Shown: piece after piece, positions 10,501-17,211 of the stretch
Position numbering within the stretch: position 1 is the stretch's first letter
Layout of the letters: each line of letters begins with the position of its first letter
Origin: Vibrio furnissii CIP 102972
Lineage (GTDB): Bacteria > Pseudomonadota > Gammaproteobacteria > Enterobacterales > Vibrionaceae
Length of the DNA: 64,000 bases
Direction of reading: 5' to 3'
Assembly (NCBI RefSeq): GCF_000176175.1
Contig: NZ_ACZP01000014.1
Location: 434,001 to 498,000 of the forward strand
Position numbers and translations under genes: made by a program
The notes under the pieces: generated by a model
The model's database searches: none
Seen by the model: the letters and a program-made list of their open reading frames with translations, nothing else
Told to the model about the DNA's origin: nothing

Positions 10501-11499
10501 ATGCTCAACGCCAAAGATCGCCTGCTGCGCAATCTCGACTGGAATCTGCTCTATACCTTTCTCACGATCGTGAATGAAGGCGGCATCAGTGCGGCGGCAC
10601 GGAAGCTGTCACTCAGCCAGCCCAGTGTCAGCAATGCGTTGAAGCGTCTGGAAGAGCATGTCGACAAGCGGCTGATCCTGCGTAAAAAAGGTGTGTTCGC
10701 CCTGACGCTGCACGGCATGCGAGTGTACGAATACGCCTCTTCGGTGGGACGAATCATCGGGAACATGGCGGATCAGTTTGTCGATCAAACGGATAATATT
10801 CAGGGTGAGTTGAATATTGAGATTGCCAGCCATCTGCAATGCCCGGCGTTTGACGCTACCCTCGCCCAATACCATGCGCTGTTTCCCAACGTCATTTTCA
10901 ACGTCAACACGCACCCGAGTGCCGACATTGTCAGCCATGTGGCCGACGGCCTGCTGCATATTGGCCTCAGCAACAAAAAAATCGCCAAAACTGGGATTCG
11001 TTGCGATTTTCTCGGTTATGAGCAGATGGGTTTTTACTGTGGCCATCCCCATCCCTGCTTTGGGCGCGATGACCTGACCCTAGACGAAATCAAAGGCCTG
11101 CCCTATATCTCGTTTGAAAGTGACCAACCCGGCGAAGGCTTGGACGCGATTGCTCACTTTCGCGATCAGCAGCAGTTTTGGGGTAAATTGGTTGCCGTAT
11201 CGTCGAATTTAGAGGAAGTTCGCCGCATGATTATGGCGGGACTTGGTTTTGGCGCGCTGACGGTGGAAAGCGCCAAGCCGTATGTGGCGCAAGGGTTGCT
11301 ATGGCCGCTGCCGCCCTATGAGTCGCTGCCAGTGACCGAAATGTATCTGGTGACGCCGGAAACCGTTTCGCTGAGTGATATCGAAGTGCATTTTGTGCGC
11401 CTGCTGAAACAGCAAACCCAAGCGCTGGTGCGCAGCACGCTCAATGCGATCCAGAGCGCGCATCACCAGCCATTGAGTGACTCACCATTGAGTGAATAA
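10501..11499 (+). CDS. LysR-family regulator of the dgc locus (DgcR-like)
   Basis: A LysR-type transcriptional regulator of 332 residues from the ATG at 10501, which follows an AAGGA site; a longer open frame begins at 10360 but lacks support. The N-terminal winged HTH is FLTIVNEGGISAAARKLSLSQPSVSNALKRLEEHV (about residues 20-54), followed by a periplasmic-binding-like effector domain. It is divergent from the ABC importer-dgcNA genes. In the published D-glutamate pathway a LysR regulator called DgcR controls dgcN and dgcA; equivalence here is inferred from position, so no symbol is given. The inducer would be D-glutamate or its acetyl derivative. Confidence 0.87.
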   Translation: MLNAKDRLLRNLDWNLLYTFLTIVNEGGISAAARKLSLSQPSVSNALKRLEEHVDKRLILRKKGVFALTLHGMRVYEYASSVGRIIGNMADQFVDQTDNIQGELNIEIASHLQCPAFDATLAQYHALFPNVIFNVNTHPSADIVSHVADGLLHIGLSNKKIAKTGIRCDFLGYEQMGFYCGHPHPCFGRDDLTLDEIKGLPYISFESDQPGEGLDAIAHFRDQQQFWGKLVAVSSNLEEVRRMIMAGLGFGALTVESAKPYVAQGLLWPLPPYESLPVTEMYLVTPETVSLSDIEVHFVRLLKQQTQALVRSTLNAIQSAHHQPLSDSPLSE

Positions 11500-11528
11500 C
11501 CGATGCATACTGCGTGGATATCGCGCAG

Positions 11529-12131
11529 TTATGCGTCGATAAAGGGCAAAATCACCGACATCGCGTGTTGCACGGTCTGTTCCTTTTCTCCAACGGGCGC
11601 AACGTAAAACATCGCCTCTCTTGCGGCCTGCGTGCCGGCCAATGTGGCAATCGCCCACGCGGCGAGATATTGCGACGCTAAGCAGCCACCCGCCGTCGCG
11701 ATCGACCCTTGGGCAAAAAAGGGTTGATTAAGGACCTCAACGCCCGCCTCGATCACCCAAGGTTTGGTGGTTAAATCGGTGCAGGCTGGCAGGTTTGTCA
11801 GCAAGCCCAATTTTGCCAGCAGCAGCGCGCCCGAACACTGCGCACCAATGAGCTGCTTGGCCGGATTGAGTGCCAGACGTGACAAGATTGCCTCATCGCT
11901 TGCAATATCCCGGGTCAGAATGCCACTGCCAAACAGCACCACATCGGCCTGATTGGCAAATTCCAGGGGCTGCTGCGCATCAATGGTGACGCCATTCATC
12001 GAGGTCACCTGCGCCGTTGGCGAGGTGATTTGCACGTTCCACCCGTCGCCTTTCATCCGGTTTAAAATGCCCGCAGCAATGAACGAGTCGAGCTCATTGA
12101 ATCCTTCAAACGTCAGTATCGCGACTTGCAT
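11529..12131 (-). CDS. DJ-1/PfpI family protein
   Basis: A 200-residue single-domain DJ-1/PfpI protein. The fold motif VAILTFEGFNELD opens it, and the nucleophile elbow is IGAQCSGALLLAKLGLL with Cys in the AxCxGxxxL context. An AGGGAG ribosome site precedes the ATG. The family includes isonitrile hydratases, glyoxalases/deglycases, and sensor halves of AraC regulators; which applies here is not visible. Its start lies 26 bases inside the preceding GNAT gene, so it is the last member of a tightly packed four-gene set (SRPBCC, GNAT, GNAT, DJ-1). Confidence 0.8.
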   Translation of the reverse strand: MQVAILTFEGFNELDSFIAAGILNRMKGDGWNVQITSPTAQVTSMNGVTIDAQQPLEFANQADVVLFGSGILTRDIASDEAILSRLALNPAKQLIGAQCSGALLLAKLGLLTNLPACTDLTTKPWVIEAGVEVLNQPFFAQGSIATAGGCLASQYLAAWAIATLAGTQAAREAMFYVAPVGEKEQTVQHAMSVILPFIDA

Positions 12132-12693
12132 GTGTTTCTCCCTGTGGTGTGATGTCAGTGGTGTGATGACCGAGATGTAATTCCTGTAGCGGTAAGGTTT
12201 TTTCCATGCGCACTAAATTCCAACTGTGGCCGTTGAATGAGCGCGTGCCTTGCTCCCGCTGTGTTTCGACAAATCCCAGTTGTTGATAACAATGACGTGC
12301 CACCGCGTTGTGTTCAAACACGGCGAGGCTCAACAAACCCGCATTGAGTCGCTCTGCGGCGACGTCGATGGCCAGTTCGATCATCGGGCTGGCCAGCCCT
12401 TTGCCACGTTGAGCGTGAGCGATAAAAATGCGACATAACCGCACATGCCGGCTATCGACCTGATACAACTCAATAAACCCCGAAGCGACACCCTGAACGT
12501 GAAACAAAAACGGATACACCTGTGGCTGCGCGCAATGCGCCTCGATTTGTTCGACCGTCAGCGGAAACTGATAATTCGGCCCACCCCACAAATAATTGAG
12601 TTCGTCACTGTCGATCCAATCGATCAATTGCGCATAATCGGCCGCAGTGAACGGGGTCAGTGCTAGGGATGATTGATCGACAACATCATTCAT
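12106..12693 (-). CDS. GNAT family N-acetyltransferase
   Basis: About 195 residues. The ATG at 12693 overlaps the stop of the preceding gene as ATGA and is the preferred start; a GTG at 12702 also fits. The acetyl-CoA-binding stretch RIFIAHAQRGKGLASPMIELAIDVA has the Q/R-x-x-G-x-G/A pattern, followed by LSLAVFEHNAVARHCYQQLGFVETQRE, the usual beta5-alpha4 region. The N-terminus resembles aminoglycoside 6'-acetyltransferase-like GNATs in a general way (DELNYLWGGPNYQFPLT), but the substrate cannot be told. The C-terminal 25 residues past the domain are His- and Thr-rich and overlap the DJ-1 gene. Confidence 0.82.
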   Translation of the reverse strand: MNDVVDQSSLALTPFTAADYAQLIDWIDSDELNYLWGGPNYQFPLTVEQIEAHCAQPQVYPFLFHVQGVASGFIELYQVDSRHVRLCRIFIAHAQRGKGLASPMIELAIDVAAERLNAGLLSLAVFEHNAVARHCYQQLGFVETQREQGTRSFNGHSWNLVRMEKTLPLQELHLGHHTTDITPQGETHASRDTDV

Positions 12694-13127
12694 GCCGGAC
12701 ACACAATGTCGTATTCAAATTCAGACTCGCCAGTACGCTGAAATCCAAGCCGCGCATACAGGTGCTGCGCCGGATTACTCTTCAGCACGCTCAGACCAAC
12801 GCTGGCGCCTTCTGTTTTGGCTTGCTCAATGAGTGCAGCAATCAGGCGGCTGCCGATTCGGGCATTCTGAAAATCGGGATGCACCTGAATTTGCACCAGA
12901 TACCATTGATTACGATCGGGTATGAAGGTGGCTTTAAATAGCCCGGCGGGTTGGTCATCAATGAGAACGATTTTGGCGTCATCAAAATGGTAGTGAATTC
13001 GCTGAAGAAAGGCCTCGCGCGACGTCGGCGCACCGACTTGTTCAAGGTAATGGCGCATGGTGACATCACGCAGCGTCAGCAAAAATTCCATATCGTTTGG
13101 GGTGGCCTGTCGCAGGCTAAAATCCAT
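12690..13127 (-). CDS. GNAT family N-acetyltransferase
   Basis: A 145-residue single-domain GNAT. The acetyl-CoA site is VQIQVHPDFQNARIGSRLIAALIEQAKTEG and the C-terminal core is LSVLKSNPAQHLYARLGFQRTGES. It starts after a strong AAGGAG site at 13127. Its stop overlaps the start of the next GNAT gene by 4 bases, so the two acetyltransferases are translationally coupled, though they are not close to each other in sequence. Substrate unknown. Confidence 0.85.
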   Translation of the reverse strand: MDFSLRQATPNDMEFLLTLRDVTMRHYLEQVGAPTSREAFLQRIHYHFDDAKIVLIDDQPAGLFKATFIPDRNQWYLVQIQVHPDFQNARIGSRLIAALIEQAKTEGASVGLSVLKSNPAQHLYARLGFQRTGESEFEYDIVCPA

Positions 13128-13162
13128 CGTCGGCTCCTTGACTGATAGATGAGGTTAAGGTG

Positions 13163-13561
13163 TCAGTGGTTTTCCATGCGCTCTTTTAACGCGTTGAGAT
13201 CGTTGATGACCGCCATTTTGTCGCGAAAGAAGGCTTCATCGCTCATGCCATCGCGGCGAAATAGGGTGAAGGTGAATTCGCAACCTTCGCCATGGGGCAC
13301 AACGCGCATCGGGTTATACACCCGTTCGCCATCTTCAAGTTCGACCGTGTGGTCCATGACACCAAAGGGATTGGCCGGAGCGAATTCAATCCGCACCCGG
13401 CCAAACGGCGCCTCAGCCCACCAGAGGTTGCCCTCTTGAATCACGTTGGACTGCGCCAACCCAGCCGCCCACAAAGGCAGATTGACTGGGTTCGACGCAA
13501 ATTGATACACCGTCTGCACGGGGCAGTCGATGTAAAGACTGAGGTGGTGCACTTCGTTCAT
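13163..13561 (-). CDS. SRPBCC (START-like) domain protein
   Basis: A 132-residue single-domain protein, MNEVHHLSLYIDCPVQTVYQFASNPVNLPLWAAGLAQS, with the typical polyketide-cyclase/SRPBCC opening: a strand, then a V-x-x-F/Y helix and the P-x-N-L-P-L-W turn. The fold binds hydrophobic ligands in a deep cavity; no enzymatic activity can be inferred. It lies 35 bases upstream of the GNAT pair and is likely the first gene of that small operon. Confidence 0.8.
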   Translation of the reverse strand: MNEVHHLSLYIDCPVQTVYQFASNPVNLPLWAAGLAQSNVIQEGNLWWAEAPFGRVRIEFAPANPFGVMDHTVELEDGERVYNPMRVVPHGEGCEFTFTLFRRDGMSDEAFFRDKMAVINDLNALKERMENH

Positions 13562-13637
13562 ACGACGCCTTTCAAGACTGGCTATTTTAACGCCAGTCTA
13601 CGAGGTAAAAAGTGCACAAAGCAAGCGAAGAACGTGC

Positions 13638-13970
13638 TTACTCGCCGTGGTTGATGTCAACCAGTGCTTCCACCTGCACCTGTGAGCACATCGCGTGTTC
13701 GTTCAGCCACTTTTCAACCGCTGCACGGTCTTCATCCGTTGCTGAATCGTAGCGGCCTTCGGCAACCACAAACCCATCAAACGACTCGTGATTCGCGCCA
13801 CCGCCCATCACCAGATTACGGCTTTCAATGAAATCGATGAAGCTGTCGAGCAACACGTCGTATTGCGTGTCGTCATCGGCGTTCACCTTGCACGAAAACG
13901 CGAAGCCCAGTACCTGAAATTCACCCACGTAAAGTTTCTTTCTCAGTCGTTTGCTTCTGTTGGTTGTCAT
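13638..13970 (-). CDS. yggL: YggL family 50S ribosome-binding protein (DUF469)
   Basis: A 110-residue protein opening MTTNRSKRLRKKLYVGEFQVLGF, the conserved basic start of the YggL family, and containing FIESRNLVMGGGANHESFDGFV. In E. coli, YggL associates with the large ribosomal subunit. The ATG follows GAGGAAATAACA, a good ribosome site. It is transcribed away from the Usp gene across a 236-base gap and is probably a single-gene unit. Confidence 0.88.
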   Translation of the reverse strand: MTTNRSKRLRKKLYVGEFQVLGFAFSCKVNADDDTQYDVLLDSFIDFIESRNLVMGGGANHESFDGFVVAEGRYDSATDEDRAAVEKWLNEHAMCSQVQVEALVDINHGE

Positions 13971-14206
13971 TGTTATTTCCTCGTTACTATCAAAAGTGCA
14001 ATGCGCTCGTTACCGCGGTTATCGTGTGTATAATCGCTGTTTTTTCGAGCATTTTTCTTCAATCTGTTACCGCTGCGACACAATTTTTTTTCGCGCGTTC
14101 TATGATGACGTTATCGCCCGATCACGCCCCGCAAAAGTTTGCAAACCCAGTCATGGTGCGCAATCTGTTGATCGGCAAACCGTGTCTAAGCATAAGGAGT
14201 GTCGTG

Positions 14207-14626
14207 ATGAAATACCAACATATCCTGGTCGCGCTCGAACTCTCAGACGACAGCAAGCCGCTCATCGATAAAGCGGTGTCGTTTGCCGAGGGAACCGGCG
14301 CGGATGTGTCATTTATCCATATCGATGGCACCATTGGCGAGATCTACAAAGAGCTGATCGACATTCAGGCCGATCCGAACCAGAAACCGCTCAATGACCA
14401 CTCAAACAAAATGCTCAAATCGCTACAACAATACAGCGATTTTCCGATCAAACATTTCTATGTTGGCACGGGCGATCTGAGTGACAAACTCGGCCAAGTC
14501 ATCATCGATAACGGCTTTGATCTGCTGATTTGCGGTCATCACCATGACTTTGTCAGCAAGTTAGTCTCCTATTCTCGCCATCTGATCAACAAATCCCCCA
14601 TCGATATTCTGGTGGTTCCGATCTGA
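14207..14626 (+). CDS. Universal stress protein, UspA family
   Basis: A 139-residue Usp domain protein, MKYQHILVALELSDDSKPLIDKAVSFAEG, ending HHHDFVSKLVSYSRHLINKSPIDILVVPI. That end has the usual Usp C-terminal pattern, but the ATP-binding G-2x-G-9x-G(S/T) is not well preserved (HHHDFVSKLVSYSRH), so it may be a non-nucleotide-binding UspA-type rather than UspFG-type. The start at 14207 was chosen because AAGGAG lies just upstream; the frame is open back to 13964 but that part reads as noncoding. TATAAT at 14025-14030 is a candidate -10 element far upstream. Confidence 0.88.
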   Translation: MKYQHILVALELSDDSKPLIDKAVSFAEGTGADVSFIHIDGTIGEIYKELIDIQADPNQKPLNDHSNKMLKSLQQYSDFPIKHFYVGTGDLSDKLGQVIIDNGFDLLICGHHHDFVSKLVSYSRHLINKSPIDILVVPI

Positions 14627-14658
14627 TCCTCAACCTCACGTAAGGTCATCAACACGCG

Positions 14659-14705
14659 AAAAAAAACGATAACCCCAAGCAACCTCAACCGACTTGGGGT
14701 TATCG
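14659..14705 (-). terminator. Terminator between usp and arfB
   Basis: A 13-bp perfect stem (CGATAACCCCAAG at 14667-14679 with its complement at 14693-14705). Read on the minus strand it is followed by a run of T (complement of 14659-14666), so it serves arfB. On the plus strand only a weak pyrimidine tract follows, but the hairpin may also end the usp transcript. Confidence 0.85.
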
Positions 14706-14719
14706 TCTCTTCCCTTCAC

Positions 14720-15133
14720 TCAATAATCGACTTTCTTTCTCAAGACTTTGGTTTCGCCACGTTTGGATTTACCATCCATACGGCGGCGTTGTGAGCCCAA
14801 CGTCGGTTTGGTCGCGCGACGTTTTTTCTGCACCACCATCGCGGACAAGATCAGCTCTTTGAGTCGCTCCAACGCGGCTTCTTTATTCTGCACTTGGGTA
14901 CGAAATTCCTGCGATTTAATCACGATCACGCCCTCGGTCGTGATACGGCTGTCGGACAATTTAAGCAATCGTTCTTTGTAAACCGCAGGCAGCGACGAAC
15001 GCTTGATATCAAAACGCAGATGAATCGCAGTGGCAACCTTGTTGACGTTCTGGCCGCCATTGCCCGCCGAACGAATCGCGTTGATTTCGATTTCCCAGTC
15101 GGCCAGCGTGACGCTGTTTGAAATCACCAACAT
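14720..15133 (-). CDS. arfB: Alternative ribosome-rescue factor ArfB (YaeJ)
   Basis: A 137-residue peptidyl-tRNA hydrolase that frees ribosomes stalled on non-stop mRNA. The catalytic GGQ is at residues 26-28 (IRSAGNGGQNVNKVATAIHLRFD), and the C-terminal tail is strongly basic (KKRRATKPTLGSQRRRMDGKSKRGETKVLRKK), which in this family enters the empty mRNA channel. Length and tail fit ArfB rather than full-length RF1/RF2. It starts 4 bases after the stop of the DUF3820 gene, so the two are likely co-transcribed. Confidence 0.93.
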   Translation of the reverse strand: MLVISNSVTLADWEIEINAIRSAGNGGQNVNKVATAIHLRFDIKRSSLPAVYKERLLKLSDSRITTEGVIVIKSQEFRTQVQNKEAALERLKELILSAMVVQKKRRATKPTLGSQRRRMDGKSKRGETKVLRKKVDY

Positions 15134-15137
15134 GCCG

Positions 15138-15353
15138 TTACATCCGTTTCAGTGGCTTGACCACACTGTCGAGACCTTCGATTTTCAGCGCCAAGCACAA
15201 CTGCAACAGTTGCCCCAATTCGCCTTCCGGAAAACCTTTTTTATCGAACCACAGCAGATACTCTTCCGGCAGGTCAATCAGCACACGTCCGGCGTATTTG
15301 CCAAACGGCATTTGCATCCGAGCCAGTTTCAGCAGGTTTTCTTTTTCTAACAT
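15138..15353 (-). CDS. DUF3820 family protein
   Basis: A 71-residue protein, MLEKENLLKLARMQMPFGKYAG, with the DUF3820 hallmark MPFGKYAGRVLIDLPEEYLLWF and a GFPEGELGQLLQLCL helix. Function is not established. The start at 15353 is preferred since homologues begin near here and an AAAGG stretch precedes it; the frame is open to 15449. It lies directly upstream of arfB in a likely two-gene unit. Confidence 0.82.
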   Translation of the reverse strand: MLEKENLLKLARMQMPFGKYAGRVLIDLPEEYLLWFDKKGFPEGELGQLLQLCLALKIEGLDSVVKPLKRM

Positions 15354-15459
15354 AAGCTTGACGGCCTTTTGTTTCTGTTCCGATATTGAGGAAGTACAAC
15401 GTAATGGAGCGAAGGACGCAAGTCTAACCCTTAACGATGTGTAAACCAAAAGGTCTCGT

Positions 15460-15864
15460 ATGAAAAAGTTCGTAATGCCTTGCCTCGGTCTGATTCTGCT
15501 GGCCGGGTGCGATCAGGCTCAGCAATCGACAGCAGAAGGCAACTCGACCCAAAACGCAGCGCCGCAGGTGACCGACAATGCCAGCAGTGCCATGTGCAGC
15601 AATGAGAAGCTGGCCGGAGGCTGGCACGACGCCGAAGTCTCTCCGGAATCAGAACAAGCGGTAGACGCAGTGCTGGCGCAGATGGGCAACAATGTGCGGC
15701 TGAAATCGATTCTTGCAGTGAAAACGCAGGTCGTGAATGGCACCAACTACGCACTGGCGTTCGACACGCAGGATGGTCAAGTGTGGCATGCGGTGGTGTA
15801 TCGCACGCTTGATGGTGAGCTCACCATCACCCAAGGTGCAACGCTGGGCGACTTGTGTAGCTAA
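15460..15864 (+). CDS. Lipoprotein with cystatin-like motif
   Basis: A 134-residue predicted lipoprotein: MKKFVMPCLGLILLAGCDQ is a lipoprotein signal with lipobox LLAGC (Cys17). A low-complexity Gln/Ser/Asn linker follows, then a small domain. It carries LAGGWHDAEVS near the start and the segment KTQVVNGTNYALAF, which is the cystatin Q-x-V-x-G core (QVVNG) followed by the canonical Asn-Tyr. In cystatins this loop plugs the active site of papain-like proteases. A bacterial cystatin-fold inhibitor at the periplasmic face of a membrane is a reasonable guess; inhibition is not shown. Asp after Cys+1 favours inner-membrane retention by the E. coli rule, though Vibrio may differ. Confidence 0.8.
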   Translation: MKKFVMPCLGLILLAGCDQAQQSTAEGNSTQNAAPQVTDNASSAMCSNEKLAGGWHDAEVSPESEQAVDAVLAQMGNNVRLKSILAVKTQVVNGTNYALAFDTQDGQVWHAVVYRTLDGELTITQGATLGDLCS

Positions 15865-15926
15865 CTGGGACGCGCCATGCGGCTAAACCACTGCAATCAA
15901 TCCCATGAAGTCAAACGCATGCGATC

Positions 15927-15950
15927 AAAAAAGGGGCGAACGCCCCTTTT
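15927..15950. terminator. Bidirectional terminator between the lipoprotein gene and lhgO
   Basis: An inverted repeat AAAAGGGGCG/CGCCCCTTTT at 15929-15938 and 15941-15950, with A and T tracts on both sides. It lies between two convergent genes and can end both transcripts. Confidence 0.85.
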
Positions 15951-15966
15951 GTCATATTCGGTCAGA

Positions 15967-17202
15967 TTACGCCGCCTGAGATTGCGCGGACGGCGCTTTC
16001 TGTGCGATTTTCTGACAGATGTATTCCCCAATCGGCATTGCCGAGGTTGCGGCGGGCGATGGTGCGTTGCACACGTGCAAGCTGCGCGGGCTTTCGGCAA
16101 ACAGAAAATCATGCACCAAAGTACCATCCGACAACACCGCCTGAGCGCGAATCCCCGCCGGATAAGGTTGCAAGTCCGTCAGTTCAATGCTCGGGCAATA
16201 TTTGCGCACCAGTTGCAGATAGCCGGGTTTCCACAGCGAGTTTTTCATCTCCACCAATCCGGTCTTCAGATTCTTCGCGGTGACTTTCCAAAAACCACTA
16301 AAGCGAAGCATCTCCCACACATCGCGCACGCTGATGTTCACTTTGCCATAACCTTCGCGCTTAAACCCTTGCACCGCATTCGGTCCAACCGTGACCGAAC
16401 CATCAATCATGCGCGTTAAGTGCACGCCCAAAAACGGCAATTCCGGATCCGGAATTGGATAGATCAGGTGTTTCACCACCTGATTGTGTTTGGGCGCTAA
16501 GCGATAATATTCACCGCGATACGGAATGATCTGAAAATCTGTTGCCAGCCCCAGCATCTTGGTCATGCGATCGGCCATCAGGCCAGAGCACGACACCAGA
16601 AACTGACTGTGGAAGGTGATCGGCGAGCCTTTGTAACGACACTGCACGCTGATCTCCTGCTCGGTTTCGTTCAGCCCCACCACTTCGGTGCTCAGGCACA
16701 CTTCGCCACCCAATGCTTTGAACTCTTCCGCCATTTTCTCGGTCACTAAACGGTAGTTGACGATGCTGGTTGTTTTGACATAAATCGCGCCAAGCCCCGT
16801 GATGTTGGGTTCCGCCAATTTGAGCTGCGCCGCATCCAGCAGTGCCACATCGAGTTCATTTTGCAGGCAACGTTCAAACAGTGCCTGCATGCGTTCCAGC
16901 TCAACCGCATTGGTCGCGACCAAGAGTTTGCCGCAGTTCTCCACCGGAATATCGTGTTTGGCACAGAACGACACCGTGCGCTCGACGCCACGTTTGCAAA
17001 AGTCGGCTTTGAGGCTGCCGGGCGCGTAGTAGACGCCCGCGTGGATCACCCCGCTGTTGTGGCCGGTTTGATGGCGGGAGAAGCCCGCCTCTTTCTCCAC
17101 CAGCAAAATCGACTTGTCGGGGTATTGCTGCTTGAGTTGCCAAGCCGTCGAGACGCCCACAATGCCGCCGCCAACAATCACATAATCAAAATGAGTGTTC
17201 AT
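15967..17202 (-). CDS. lhgO: L-2-hydroxyglutarate oxidase/dehydrogenase
   Basis: A 411-residue FAD-dependent enzyme that oxidises L-2-hydroxyglutarate to 2-oxoglutarate, passing electrons to the membrane quinone pool in E. coli. The FAD Rossmann motif is VIVGGGIVGVSTAWQL at residues 9-24. Other family landmarks are AGFSRHQTGHNSGVIHAGVYYAPGSLKA near residues 40-66 and PFLGVHLTRMIDGSVTVGPNAV. The C-terminus is Ala/Gln-rich. It follows the TAXI-TRAP permease by 9 bases, which points to an operon that imports and oxidises 2-hydroxyglutarate or a related C5 acid. Glycerol-3-phosphate oxidase-like relatives are a less likely alternative. Confidence 0.92.
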   Translation of the reverse strand: MNTHFDYVIVGGGIVGVSTAWQLKQQYPDKSILLVEKEAGFSRHQTGHNSGVIHAGVYYAPGSLKADFCKRGVERTVSFCAKHDIPVENCGKLLVATNAVELERMQALFERCLQNELDVALLDAAQLKLAEPNITGLGAIYVKTTSIVNYRLVTEKMAEEFKALGGEVCLSTEVVGLNETEQEISVQCRYKGSPITFHSQFLVSCSGLMADRMTKMLGLATDFQIIPYRGEYYRLAPKHNQVVKHLIYPIPDPELPFLGVHLTRMIDGSVTVGPNAVQGFKREGYGKVNISVRDVWEMLRFSGFWKVTAKNLKTGLVEMKNSLWKPGYLQLVRKYCPSIELTDLQPYPAGIRAQAVLSDGTLVHDFLFAESPRSLHVCNAPSPAATSAMPIGEYICQKIAQKAPSAQSQAA

Positions 17203-17211
17203 GTGTACTCC

